DNA from: Mesorhizobium sp. ES1-4
GTDB lineage: Bacteria; Pseudomonadota; Alphaproteobacteria; Rhizobiales; Rhizobiaceae
Reading direction: 5' to 3'
Length of the DNA stretch: 64,000 nucleotides
Assembly: GCF_020164745.1 (NCBI RefSeq)
Contig: NZ_JAIUGV010000010.1
Coordinates: forward strand, 179,416-243,415
A model generated the notes under the pieces. It did no database searches and was not told where the DNA came from. It saw nothing but the letters and a program-made list of their open reading frames with translations. Made by a program: the position numbers and the translations under genes. Below are positions 36,208 through 45,471 of this stretch, piece by piece (within the stretch, counting starts at the first letter, position 1; every line of letters starts with the position of its first letter).

Positions 36208-37830
36208 TCACCCCTGTTCCTGCATCCGCCGCGCAATCGCTCGATGCAGATCCGGAGCCGCCGAAACAAGAGCCTGCGCCGCCTCGGATCGCGGATGGTC
36301 GAGCACCTCGCTCGTCTTGCCGCGCTCGACGATCCTGCCCTCATGCATGATCAGCACTTCGTCGGTGATGGCGCGGGCGACGGTCAGATCATGGGTTATG
36401 AAGAGATAGGCTATGCCGAGTTTCTGGTTGAGCCCGGCGAACAGATCGAGGATCTGGGCGCGGATCGAGACGTCGAGTGCCGAGACCGGCTCGTCGGCAA
36501 CGACCAGTTTTGGGCGGGTGATGATGGCGCGGGCGATCGACAGGCGCTGGCGCTGGCCACCTGAAAATTCGTGCGGGTATTTGTCCATGTCGCGTTGATC
36601 GAGGCCGACCTCGTGCAGCGCATGAGCCACCATTTCGCGGCGCTCGGCGCGGGTCGGCCGCCTTTCCAGCAGATGCAACGGCTCGGCGACCAGTCTCTCG
36701 ACCTTCTGGCGCGGATCGAAGGAGCCGTAGGGGTCCTGGAAGACGACTTGCATGTCGCGCCTGGCCGGCTTCAGCGCGGCTTCGCGCTTTCCGACGATGG
36801 CTTCGCCGCGAAAGCGGATCGCACCCGCATTCGGCCGGTCCAGAGCCAGGATCATGCGCGCAAGGGTCGACTTGCCGCAGCCGGAACGGCCGACCAGCGC
36901 CACCGACTGGCCGGGCGCCATCGACAGCGAGACGTCGTCGACCGCACGAACGTCAGGCGCTCGCCTGAACAGCGAGATGCGGCGGCCGGGGTAGTTGCGG
37001 CTCACACCCTCGACGTCAAGCAAAGGGAGGCTCGATCCGGCGCCGTGCGGCCGGGCACGTGCCGGCACATGCATCGAGGCCTGCGCCAGCTGGCGGGTGT
37101 AGGGGTGGAGCTGTTCCGACAGCGTGCGCGCCGTGTCGCCGGCCTCCATCACCTCGCCGCGGCGCAGAATGGTGATGCGGTCGGCCATCTCGGTCACGAC
37201 GGCGAGGTCGTGCGAGATAAGCAGCAGGCCCATGCGGTTTTCCGCCACGAGATCGCGCAGGAGGTCAAGGATCTGTGCCTGCAGCACGACGTCGAGCGCC
37301 GTCGTCGGCTCGTCGGCGATCAGCAGCTTCGGCTTCAGCGCGCAGGCAATGGCGATGACAACGCGCTGGCGCTGGCCTCCGGACAGTTGGTGCGGATAGC
37401 GCGACAACGGGAATTTCGCCGAAGGAAGGCCGACGCGGTCGAGCATTTTTCGCGCCCGCTCCTCGGCGTCGGCACGGCTAGCCCTGGTGTGCCAGCGTAT
37501 GCCTTCGGCGACTTGTTCGCCGATCGTCTTGACCGGATTGAGCGCTGTCATCGGTTCCTGGAACACCATGCCGATGTCGTCGCCACGCAGGGCGCACATC
37601 TGGTCCTCGGTTGCCGCCAGGATATCGACGCCATTAAACGTGATGCGCCCGGTGGCGCGTGCGGCATGGGGCAGGAGTTGCATCACCGCCAGCGCGGTCA
37701 TCGACTTGCCGGAGCCGGATTCGCCGACCAGCCCCATGACCTCGCCGGGCGCGACGGAGAGTTCCATGTTCTTCAGGATCTGCGTGCCGCCGATGGTCAG
37801 CGACAGAGTGTCGACCTCGAGCAGGTTCAT
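36208..37830 (-). CDS. Fused oligopeptide ABC transporter ATPase (DppD-DppF type)
   Basis: This 540-residue protein holds two ATPase domains. Walker A motifs are GESGSGKS near residue 38 and GRSGCGKS near 315. Signatures are LSGGQRQR and FSGGQRQR; Walker B are LLIADEPTTALD and LVVADEPVSALD. Both halves look catalytically intact. The start overlaps the stop of the DppC-like gene by 4 bases (ATGA). It is the last gene of a five-gene run for import of a peptide or similar compound. Confidence 0.94.
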   Translation of the reverse strand: MNLLEVDTLSLTIGGTQILKNMELSVAPGEVMGLVGESGSGKSMTALAVMQLLPHAARATGRITFNGVDILAATEDQMCALRGDDIGMVFQEPMTALNPVKTIGEQVAEGIRWHTRASRADAEERARKMLDRVGLPSAKFPLSRYPHQLSGGQRQRVVIAIACALKPKLLIADEPTTALDVVLQAQILDLLRDLVAENRMGLLLISHDLAVVTEMADRITILRRGEVMEAGDTARTLSEQLHPYTRQLAQASMHVPARARPHGAGSSLPLLDVEGVSRNYPGRRISLFRRAPDVRAVDDVSLSMAPGQSVALVGRSGCGKSTLARMILALDRPNAGAIRFRGEAIVGKREAALKPARRDMQVVFQDPYGSFDPRQKVERLVAEPLHLLERRPTRAERREMVAHALHEVGLDQRDMDKYPHEFSGGQRQRLSIARAIITRPKLVVADEPVSALDVSIRAQILDLFAGLNQKLGIAYLFITHDLTVARAITDEVLIMHEGRIVERGKTSEVLDHPRSEAAQALVSAAPDLHRAIARRMQEQG

Positions 37831-38696
37831 CGCTGCCGCCGCGATTTCGGATCGAGAATATCGGCGATGCCGTCACCCAGAAGGTTCAGGCCGAGCACGG
37901 TGACCACGATCGCCATGCCGGGGAAGATCGCCATCCACGGCGCCACCACCATGCGGGTCTGGGCGTCGAACAGCATGCGGCCCCAACTCGGCATTGGCGG
38001 CTGCGCGCCGAGGCCGAGATAGGAAAGCCCGGCTTCGGCCAGGATGCCCAGCGCGAACTGGATCGTCCCTTGCACCACCAGCAGCGTGGCGATGTTGGGC
38101 AGCACATGCTCGATCGATATCTGCGCGCTGCTCTTGCCGGCGGCGCGCGCGGCAAGGATGAATTCGCGCGGCCAGACGGCAAGCGCGCCGGCGCGGGCAA
38201 CGCGGGCGAAGACCGGAATGTTGAAGATGCCGATGGCGATGATGGCGTTGACGGCGCCCGGCCCGAAGATGGCGGTGATCATGATGGCCGACAGCAGCGC
38301 GGGGAAGGCGAAGACGAGATCGTTGACGCGCATCAGCGCCTCGTCGACGAGGCCGCCGCGCGCGGCGGCAAAGGCGCCGAGCGGCACGCCGACGCCCATG
38401 CCGATGCCGACGGCGACCAGCGCCACGGCAATCGAATTGCGGGCGCCGACCATGACCATCGACAGGATGTCGCGGCCGAAATGGTCGGTGCCGAACCAGT
38501 GCGCCAGCGACGGGCCCTGCGTCTTGTCGGCTATGACCAGCTTCGTCACATCGTAAGGCGTCCAGGCATAGGAGATTACAGCCATCGCCAGGATCAGCAC
38601 GGTGATGACGAAGCCGGTAACGAAAGCTGTGTTCCTGAATGCCTTGGCCAGGATACCGACGAACGTCTCTTCGGGGATGTCGATATGCAGCGTCAT
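37827..38696 (-). CDS. ABC transporter permease, DppC-like
   Basis: This 289-residue inner membrane permease has about six hydrophobic segments. The periplasmic N-domain motif GTDHFGRDILS is near residue 70 and the EAA loop is seen as EFILAARAAGKSSAQI. It overlaps DppB upstream and the fused ATPase downstream by 4 bases each, indicating tight translational coupling. Confidence 0.93.
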   Translation of the reverse strand: MTLHIDIPEETFVGILAKAFRNTAFVTGFVITVLILAMAVISYAWTPYDVTKLVIADKTQGPSLAHWFGTDHFGRDILSMVMVGARNSIAVALVAVGIGMGVGVPLGAFAAARGGLVDEALMRVNDLVFAFPALLSAIMITAIFGPGAVNAIIAIGIFNIPVFARVARAGALAVWPREFILAARAAGKSSAQISIEHVLPNIATLLVVQGTIQFALGILAEAGLSYLGLGAQPPMPSWGRMLFDAQTRMVVAPWMAIFPGMAIVVTVLGLNLLGDGIADILDPKSRRQR

Positions 38697-39640
38697 TGCC
38701 GGGTTCTCAGGCGGGGATCGACGACGGCATAGGACAGGTCGACGGCGAGGTTGACGGCAATGACGGCCGCGACCAGCAGCATGACCACGCTTTCAACGAC
38801 GATCAGGTCGCGCTGGGTGATAGCCTGGAACACCAGCCGGCCGAGGCCGGGGAGATAAAAAACGTTCTCGATGATGATGGTGCCGGCGAGCAGGAAGGCG
38901 AATTGCAGGCCAAGAATGGTCAGCACCGGGATCATGGCGTTGCGCAGCGCGTGCCGCCACAGCACGGCCCGGTAGGGCAGGCCCTTGGCGCGGGCGGTGC
39001 GGATATAGTCCTCGTTCAGCACCTCGATCAGAGCCGAGCGGGTGACGCGGGCCAGGATCGCCGCCTGCGGCAAGGCAAGCGCCACCGCCGGCAAGAGCAG
39101 TGATTTCAGTGCCGGCCAGGCGCCGGCGCCCCAGCCGGGAAAGCCGCCGGCGGGGACCAGCCGCAGCCAGACCGCGAAGACGTAGATCAGCATCAGCGCG
39201 AACCAGAAATTGGGCACGGCGACGCCAAGCTGAGCCGCACCCATCGCCACCGTGTCGCCGGCCCGTCCGCGCCGGCTGGCGGAATAAAGCCCGACCGGAA
39301 TGGCGATGATGGTGGAGAGGGCGAGCGCGACCAGCGCCAGCGGCAGCGACACGGCAAGACGTTCACGCACGAGATCGATGACCGGTACCGAATAGGTATA
39401 GGAGCGGCCGAAATCGAGGCTGAACAGGCCGCCTGCCCAATGCAGGTAGCGCCAGGCCAGCGGCGCATTGAGGCCCATCTGGTTGCGCAAGAGTTCGACC
39501 TGATCGGCGCTGGCGTTCATGCCCAGCATCAGCCGCGCCGGGTCGCCGGGGAGGATTTCCAGCACGGCGAATACCACCATCGAGGCAAGCACCAGCGTGG
39601 CGAAAGCGATGGCGAGGCGCTTGAGGAGATAGGCGGTCAT
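38693..39640 (-). CDS. ABC transporter permease, DppB-like
   Basis: This 315-residue permease begins MTAYLLKRLAIAFATLVLAS in the usual DppB manner and has the LPGDPARLMLG motif near residue 35. The EAA loop (EDYIRTARAKGLP) is near residue 210. An upstream ATG at 39676 overlaps the binding-protein stop as ATGA and may be the true start, adding 12 residues; I list the start that matches the family length. Confidence 0.92.
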   Translation of the reverse strand: MTAYLLKRLAIAFATLVLASMVVFAVLEILPGDPARLMLGMNASADQVELLRNQMGLNAPLAWRYLHWAGGLFSLDFGRSYTYSVPVIDLVRERLAVSLPLALVALALSTIIAIPVGLYSASRRGRAGDTVAMGAAQLGVAVPNFWFALMLIYVFAVWLRLVPAGGFPGWGAGAWPALKSLLLPAVALALPQAAILARVTRSALIEVLNEDYIRTARAKGLPYRAVLWRHALRNAMIPVLTILGLQFAFLLAGTIIIENVFYLPGLGRLVFQAITQRDLIVVESVVMLLVAAVIAVNLAVDLSYAVVDPRLRTRQ

Positions 39641-39672
39641 GGGAGGCGAGGGATCGGCGCGCACCATGACCC

Positions 39673-41151
39673 TCATTCGCTCCACTTCACCTTGGTGAGA
39701 TCATTGGCCTGGATCGGCGCGTTTTCCCACAGGCCCTGCAATTTGGCGTCCCAGACGCCGACCTTGGGCAATTCGTAGAGGAAGCCGACCACCGCGTCGT
39801 CGGCCAGGATCTTCTGTGCCTCGCCAAGCAGTTCCTTGCGCTTGGCTTCGTCGGAGGTGAGGTTGAGGTCGGCGATCACCTTGTCGAAGGTCGGATTGTC
39901 GTAATTGAAGTAATAGTCCTTGCGCGAATAGATATCGATGTCGTTCGGCTCGGTGTGGGAGACGATGGTCAGGTCGTAGTCCTTCTTGGTGAACACCTGG
40001 TCCAGCCACTGGGCCCATTCGACGGGGATGATCTCGAGGTCGATGCCGACCTCGCGAAGTTCCGAGGCGATGATCTCGCCGCCGAGCCGCGCGTAGGAGG
40101 GTGGCGGCAGTTTCAGCGTCGCCTTGAAGCCGTTCTCCAGTCCGGCCTCCTTCAACAGTTCCTTGGCCTTGGCTACATTGTGCGGATAGAGGCCGGTGAG
40201 GTCGACATAGTCCTTGTTGGCCGGCGACATGTGCGAGCCGATCGGCAGGCCAAGCCCGGCCGAGGCGCCGTCGATGATCGCCTTGCGATCGAGCGCGTAG
40301 GAGATCGCCTGCCTGACCTGCAGCTTGTCGAAGGGCGGCTTCTTGTTGTTGATCGACAGGATGGTTTCACCCTCGGTCGAGCCGATCACCACCTTGAAAC
40401 GGGGGTCGTCCTTGACCTGTGCGAGACTGTCGGGATCGAAGAAGGGGAAGGCCTGGATGTCGCCGGACAGCAGTGCCGGCACATAGGCCGCCGCATCCGG
40501 CACGATGCGGAACTCGACTTTGTCGAGGAATACCGGGGCGCCCCAGTAATGGTCGGCTTTTACCAAAGTGATGGATGATCCCTTGGCCCAGTTCTGGAAC
40601 TTGAACGGACCGGTGCCGACAGGATTTGCCTTGTTGGTGTCGGCGGATTTCGGCGACACCATCACTGCGTCGCCCCAGCCCATGTTGTAAAGGAAGGACC
40701 CTTGCGGGTGCTTCAGCGTGACCTCGACCGTTGCCGGGTCGATGATTTCGACCTTGTCGATTGCGGCGAACAGGCCCTTCTGCGCGTTGACCGAATTGTC
40801 GGCGCGCGCCCGATCGAGCGAGAATTTCACATCATCGGCGCTGAAATCGGAGCCGTCGTGGAATTTGACACCGGTGTGCAGCTTAAACGTATAGACCTTG
40901 CCGTCATCGGAAATGGTCCAGCTTTCGGCCAGATCCGGCAACACCTCGCCATTGGGGCCGATCCGGGTCAGGCCCTCGAACACATTGGCGTAGAGCACTT
41001 CCTTGATCGCCGCCGCGGCACCCGCGGTCGGATCGAGATGCGGCGGTTCGAGCGGAATGCCGATGACCAGGTCGGTCCGGGCGGCAAAAGACTGACTTCC
41101 GGCGGCAAGCGTAAGCACCGCCGCGGCCAGAATGGTTTTCCACAGTCTCAT
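39673..41151 (-). CDS. ABC peptide-type substrate-binding protein
   Basis: This 492-residue solute-binding protein is of family 5 (DppA/OppA). A signal peptide lies at residues 1-25 (MRLWKTILAAAVLTLAAGSQ). The early motifs are VLYANVFEGLTRI, LAESWTISDDGKVYTFKL and the KFHDGSDFSADDVKFSL signature. The ATG at 41151 has GGGGAG upstream. It follows the M20 hydrolase gene by 157 bases and precedes its permeases. The ligand may be a peptide or an N-acyl amino acid that the hydrolase then splits (inference). Confidence 0.93.
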   Translation of the reverse strand: MRLWKTILAAAVLTLAAGSQSFAARTDLVIGIPLEPPHLDPTAGAAAAIKEVLYANVFEGLTRIGPNGEVLPDLAESWTISDDGKVYTFKLHTGVKFHDGSDFSADDVKFSLDRARADNSVNAQKGLFAAIDKVEIIDPATVEVTLKHPQGSFLYNMGWGDAVMVSPKSADTNKANPVGTGPFKFQNWAKGSSITLVKADHYWGAPVFLDKVEFRIVPDAAAYVPALLSGDIQAFPFFDPDSLAQVKDDPRFKVVIGSTEGETILSINNKKPPFDKLQVRQAISYALDRKAIIDGASAGLGLPIGSHMSPANKDYVDLTGLYPHNVAKAKELLKEAGLENGFKATLKLPPPSYARLGGEIIASELREVGIDLEIIPVEWAQWLDQVFTKKDYDLTIVSHTEPNDIDIYSRKDYYFNYDNPTFDKVIADLNLTSDEAKRKELLGEAQKILADDAVVGFLYELPKVGVWDAKLQGLWENAPIQANDLTKVKWSE

Positions 41152-41308
41152 CGTGCGACTCCCCATGCGTTCAGGACGCGTGCTCAAACCCGGCGATAGA
41201 AGCGTGATTTCGCGCGGTAGTAAATTGCGTTTCTTGCCGCCGCGCTTCGCGGTTGGGAATGTTTTTCTCATGCCGGCCGTATCGACCGGCAGAAGCTTGC
41301 CGCCGAGA

Positions 41309-42589
41309 CTAGCCGGAGGCGGTGCCACGCAGCAGCACGTCGAGCCCGATCGCCATCACCTTGGCCGATTCCACCATGTCCGATATGCCGACCCATTCGT
41401 CGGGCCGGTGGGCGAGGTCGAGAATGCCGGGTCCATAGGCGATGCAGTCATGGATGTGGCCGATGCGGGCGATATGCTTCTGATCGTAGGTGCCGGGCGA
41501 AATGACATAGTCGGGCTCGCGGTCGAAGATCGCATGAATGCCTTGCGCCACCGCCTTGACCACGGGCGCGTCGCGCTCGGTCATCAGCGGCAGCACTTCC
41601 ATCAGGTCGCGGATCTCGTAGTCGAATTTTTTGCGCTCGCGCTTCAGCCGGTCGAGAATGCCGGTCACTTCGCTTTTGACCGTGGCGAGATCTTCCTCGA
41701 GCAGGAAACGGCGGTCGATGGTCAGCCGGCAGGAATCGGGCACGTTGGGCGAGGGCAGTCCGGGCCGGAAATCCTCGGTCTGGCCGCCATGGATGGAATT
41801 GATGTTCATGGTCGAGCGCCTGGCGCCTTCCGGCACCACCGGCATGCGCGTCATCTTGCGGTCGAGCGCCGGGAACAGCTCATCCTCGAAGGCCCGCAGT
41901 ACGGCGCCCATGTGGCGCACCGCATTATCGCCAAGGAAAGGCATCGAGCCGTGCGCGATCTCGCCCTTGGTCTCGATCTCCGCCCACCAGACGCCGCGGT
42001 GGCCAAGGCAGATGCGGTCCTTGTTGAGAGGCTCGGGGATGATGACGTGGTCGACCCTGGGTTTCGAAAAATAGCCGAGCCCGGCCAGATGGGCGACGCC
42101 GCCGAAGCCGCCGGATTCCTCATCGACCGTACCCGAGATCTCGATGGCGCCGGGAAAGTCGGGGAAGACTTCCAAGAAGGCCTCGACGGCGATGATGGAG
42201 GCGGCGAGGCCGCCCTTCATGTCGCAGGCGCCGCGGCCATAGACCTTGCCATCCCTGACGATGCCGGCAAAGGGATCCACGGTCCAGCCTTCACCGGCCT
42301 CGACCACGTCGATATGCGAATTGAAATGGACGCAGGCGCCGGGTGACCTGCCATCGAAACGCGCAACGACATTGACGCGCGGATAGCGATCCGTGTCGCC
42401 GGGCGTGCCTTCGGCACGGACGAACTCGGTCTCGAAGCCGCGTTTGCGAAGCCGCGCGCCGATGTATTCGGCGCATGGCCGGTAGGCTTCACCGGGCGGA
42501 TTGACGGTTGGAAAACGGATGAGGTCGGCGGCCAGCGCGACCACTTCGTCGCGCCTGACATCGATTGCCTTGAGGAGTCGCTCGTTCAT
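41309..42589 (-). CDS. M20 family metallo-hydrolase (ArgE/DapE type)
   Basis: This 426-residue zinc hydrolase has FNSHIDVVEAGEGW (metal-binding His/Asp) near residue 90 and GRGACDMKGGLAA near 120. The catalytic glutamates lie in TVDEESGGFGG near 155 and a late metal-binding His is probable. Relatives deacylate N-acyl amino acids or succinyl-diaminopimelate. It heads an apparent operon with the peptide-type ABC importer, suggesting uptake followed by hydrolysis. Confidence 0.9.
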   Translation of the reverse strand: MNERLLKAIDVRRDEVVALAADLIRFPTVNPPGEAYRPCAEYIGARLRKRGFETEFVRAEGTPGDTDRYPRVNVVARFDGRSPGACVHFNSHIDVVEAGEGWTVDPFAGIVRDGKVYGRGACDMKGGLAASIIAVEAFLEVFPDFPGAIEISGTVDEESGGFGGVAHLAGLGYFSKPRVDHVIIPEPLNKDRICLGHRGVWWAEIETKGEIAHGSMPFLGDNAVRHMGAVLRAFEDELFPALDRKMTRMPVVPEGARRSTMNINSIHGGQTEDFRPGLPSPNVPDSCRLTIDRRFLLEEDLATVKSEVTGILDRLKRERKKFDYEIRDLMEVLPLMTERDAPVVKAVAQGIHAIFDREPDYVISPGTYDQKHIARIGHIHDCIAYGPGILDLAHRPDEWVGISDMVESAKVMAIGLDVLLRGTASG

Positions 42590-42808
42590 GCGACGAGTTG
42601 AGCAGCGATCGCCGCGATTTTGCAAGTCCGTCAACCACACCCGTGCGGACGTGTCGCTGCGGCAACTATCGCGGGAAATCGTTCAAATTCGCTGCAATGG
42701 ATTGGCCAATTGGTCAAGGAGTGTGTGTATCCTGTTCGCCTGCCATTAAAAAAGTGAAGCACAAAGTGATGGTGGGCATGCAAGGGGCAATCAAAGGGGT
42801 TTGAGGGC

Positions 42809-43237
42809 ATGAAAAAGTTCTTAATTGTGGCCGCGATGCTGGCAACGGCGTTGTTTGGAACATCTGTCGCAGGCCAGGCGGCGATGCTTGAGGCGAAGAT
42901 CGATGTGTCGTCGCAGATTATGACGGTGAGATATGGCCTGGAGGTTTACCGGTGGACCGTGTCCACGGCGCGTCCAGGTTATTTCACGCCGCGCGGCACC
43001 TACCGGCCGCAGCGGACCGCGCGGATGTGGTATTCGAAAAAGTACCATATGTCGCCGATGCCATATTCCGTATTCTTCCATGGTGGTTATGCCATCCATG
43101 GAACAGGCGCCGTCAGGCAGCTCGGCCGCCCGGCCTCGCATGGCTGCGTGAGGCTGCATACGGCAAATGCCGCGACCTTTTATTCGATGGTGCGCGAAGC
43201 CGGATTCGGCAACACGCGCATTGTCGTCACCAACTAG
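42809..43237 (+). CDS. L,D-transpeptidase (YkuD family)
   Basis: This 142-residue secreted protein has a signal peptide at residues 1-24. The catalytic signature is HGTGAVRQLGRPASHGCVRL, in which the Cys is the nucleophile and the first His lies 15 residues before the SHGC. Such enzymes make 3-3 cross-links or anchor proteins to peptidoglycan in the periplasm. The stop is fused to a 14-bp inverted repeat that may end transcription. It is a minimal single-domain form without a LysM domain. Confidence 0.93.
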   Translation: MKKFLIVAAMLATALFGTSVAGQAAMLEAKIDVSSQIMTVRYGLEVYRWTVSTARPGYFTPRGTYRPQRTARMWYSKKYHMSPMPYSVFFHGGYAIHGTGAVRQLGRPASHGCVRLHTANAATFYSMVREAGFGNTRIVVTN

Positions 43238-43274
43238 AGCGGTTCAGCGTTTGATAGAATCGCTGAACCGCTCT
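43236..43274. repeat. Inverted repeat overlapping the L,D-transpeptidase stop
   Basis: Perfect 14-base arms agagcggttcagcg and its complement (43236-43249 and 43261-43274) enclose an 11-base loop. The stop codon is inside the left arm. It adjoins interspersed repeat copy B and could act as a terminator or transcript stabiliser. Confidence 0.8.
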
Positions 43275-43336
43275 AACTCTTTGTTTTTCACGCAATTCCG
43301 GGCGGAAAACCGCTACGCACTTTTCCTGGAATTCCT
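43274..43336 (+). repeat. Interspersed repeat, copy B
   Basis: About 60 bases repeated in inverse orientation at 33038-33100. The shared core includes ggaaaaccgctacgcacttt. Here it is joined to a hairpin that copy A lacks. Both copies lie just past gene 3' ends. Confidence 0.8.
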
Positions 43337-43409
43337 CTAGGCGATTAGCGATTCCCGGATATCGGCCTTGCCTGCCGGCGGAGGAACTCGCGCTCCCGCC
43401 AGCGGCTGT

Positions 43410-44393
43410 TCAAGTGTTTGAGACGGGAGCCGGCTTGGCGCGCTTTTTGCGCCGCCAGTTGCTGATCTCCCACCTCTTGTGGAACCACATCCACTGGCCG
43501 GGATCCTCGCGCACCCAGCGCTCGACGACGTCGTTCAGCATCTGGGTGGTGGCGTGGACGTCGATGCTGCCTTCGGCGGTGCGCGGCAGGACCAGCTTGT
43601 CCTCGATCTCGAGCCGGAAGCGGTTGCCCGGTAACCTGACGCAACGCGCCGGATAGACATCGCAGTCATAGTGACGGGCAAGAGTGCCGAGCACGCGGTT
43701 GCTCTGGCAGGGCCGGCCGAAGAAGGTCGTCTCCAGGCCATTGGAGAATTTCTGGTCGACCAGGACGCCGATGTTGCCGCCGTTTTCCAGCACTCCGGCC
43801 AGCGCGAACGAGGCACCAGCCATCGAAGGCAGCAAGCCTCCCATGGTCGATCGCCTTGTCGAAAGGATGTAGTCGGCGAGGTAGGGATTGTTGGGCGGGC
43901 GAAACAGCGCCGTGATGTTCATGCCGAAGGTCGCGGCCGCCACCGGCAGCAATTCGAAGTTGCCGAGATGGCCAGTGAAGACGATATGCGGCCGCTTTTC
44001 GGCGGCGATCTCTACGAAATGCTCTGTTCCCTTGACCTCGACGCGACCCGGCTTGCCGGCGGCGGGGTCATAGTCGAACAGGGCGTCGAGAAAGATGTAT
44101 TCGGCCGCAAGGCGGGCCATGTTGCCCCACATGTCGGACGCGATGGCCTGGATTTCACCATCACTTTTTTCCGGATAGGCCTTGCGCAGGTTGTCGATGG
44201 CGACCTGGTGGCGTCCGACCCTTGGGCCGATGAGGCGAGCCACACGGTCGGCAAAATTCAGCGCGCTGTCGACCGGCAGCAGGCGCAGCAGCGACATGAT
44301 GATCATCGCCGCGCGCGCGACAAGCCAGTAATTCGCCTGGCGCAGTTGCCTGCCATAGCGAAATTTCAGATCGCGGCGAAGCTTCTTGAGCAC
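43410..44393 (-). CDS. lpxXL: VLCFA acyltransferase of lipid A (LpxXL)
   Basis: This 327-residue LpxL/HtrB family acyltransferase transfers the very-long-chain 27-hydroxyoctacosanoyl group from AcpXL to lipid A at the inner membrane, as shown for rhizobial homologues. One membrane anchor lies near residues 22-42. The catalytic HX4E motif is His142-Glu147 in GHLGNFEL. It is the last gene of the acpXL-type operon, 13 bases after adh2XL. Confidence 0.93.
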   Translation of the reverse strand: MLKKLRRDLKFRYGRQLRQANYWLVARAAMIIMSLLRLLPVDSALNFADRVARLIGPRVGRHQVAIDNLRKAYPEKSDGEIQAIASDMWGNMARLAAEYIFLDALFDYDPAAGKPGRVEVKGTEHFVEIAAEKRPHIVFTGHLGNFELLPVAAATFGMNITALFRPPNNPYLADYILSTRRSTMGGLLPSMAGASFALAGVLENGGNIGVLVDQKFSNGLETTFFGRPCQSNRVLGTLARHYDCDVYPARCVRLPGNRFRLEIEDKLVLPRTAEGSIDVHATTQMLNDVVERWVREDPGQWMWFHKRWEISNWRRKKRAKPAPVSNT

Positions 44394-44406
44394 GGAAATC
44401 GAGGCT

Positions 44407-45435
44407 CTAGACGACGCGCAGGATGATCTTGCCGAAGACGTCGCGGCCTTCCATGCGCTTCAGCGCGGCATCGATATCGTCGAAGCCAACCTCGGTGTCG
44501 ATGACCGGCGCAACCTGTCCCGCCGCCATCTTCTGCATGGCGTTGGCCATGTTCTCCATGCGGCAACCGAAGGATCCGAGTAGTTTCAACTGCTGCTGGA
44601 AGAGCTGCATCAGGTTGATCTGCGTCGACACGCCCGAGGTCGAGCCGCAGGTCACCAGTCGGCCGCCGCGCTTCAGGCACAGCATCGATCCGGCAAACGT
44701 GTCGGCGCCGACATGTTCGAACACGACGTCGACGCCCTTCTTCTTGGTCAACTTGCGCACGACGCCTTCGAAACGGTCGTCACGGTAGTTGATGACATGG
44801 TCGGCGCCGAGCGCCCTGGCCTTGTCTATCTTGTCGTTGGAGCCGACGGTGGTGATGACGGTGCAGCCCATCCGCTTGGCCAACTGGATGGCCGCCGAGC
44901 CGATGCCGGAGCCGCCGGCGTGGACAAGGACCGTCTCACCAGGCTGCAGCCTGGCATTGTCGAACAGCATGTGCTCGACGGTGCCGAAAGTAACGGGCGC
45001 CACCGCCGCCCCGATATCGGTTACGCCGGGCGGGGCGGGGACCAGCAGGCGCGCCGGCAGGTTGATCTTCTCCTGCGCGAAGCCGTCGAGATGGAAGCCG
45101 TGGACGCCCGAAACATGTTCACACAGGTTGTCGCGGCCTTCGCGGCAGGCGTGGCAGAGGCCGCAGGTGCGCGCGCCGTAGATCGATACTAATTGTCCGG
45201 GTAGCAGGCTGGAAACGCCGGGACCGACCGCCTCGACTTCGCCCGAGGCTTCCGCGCCGACGACAAGCGGCAGCTTGCGCTTGGCGAAGGCCATGCCGCG
45301 CCAGCCCCAGACGTCGATGTGGTTCAGCGCCACCGCCCTGATGCGCAGCGTGACCTCACCAAGCGCGGGCGGCGGCGGGAGTGGCAGGTCCACCGTTTCA
45401 AGGCGGCGGTCCTCGATAAGTTGCAGTGCGCGCAT
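44407..45435 (-). CDS. adh2XL: Zinc-type alcohol dehydrogenase of the VLCFA operon
   Basis: This 342-residue medium-chain dehydrogenase has the GAEASGEVEAVG motif near residue 40 and a structural-zinc Cys set (CGLCHACREGRDNLCEH) near residues 90-110. The NADP-binding GGSGIGSAAIQLAK lies near 175. In rhizobia this gene is part of the acpXL cluster, and its role, perhaps an enoyl reduction, is inferred from position. Confidence 0.9.
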   Translation of the reverse strand: MRALQLIEDRRLETVDLPLPPPPALGEVTLRIRAVALNHIDVWGWRGMAFAKRKLPLVVGAEASGEVEAVGPGVSSLLPGQLVSIYGARTCGLCHACREGRDNLCEHVSGVHGFHLDGFAQEKINLPARLLVPAPPGVTDIGAAVAPVTFGTVEHMLFDNARLQPGETVLVHAGGSGIGSAAIQLAKRMGCTVITTVGSNDKIDKARALGADHVINYRDDRFEGVVRKLTKKKGVDVVFEHVGADTFAGSMLCLKRGGRLVTCGSTSGVSTQINLMQLFQQQLKLLGSFGCRMENMANAMQKMAAGQVAPVIDTEVGFDDIDAALKRMEGRDVFGKIILRVV

Positions 45436-45471
45436 GGAGCCTGTCGGTTCTGTTAAGCGGAAAGGGCTCGC

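Noticed and set aside
36571..38022. 483-codon open frame on the plus strand
   Set aside because: It is antisense to the ABC ATPase and permease genes, both with full motifs.
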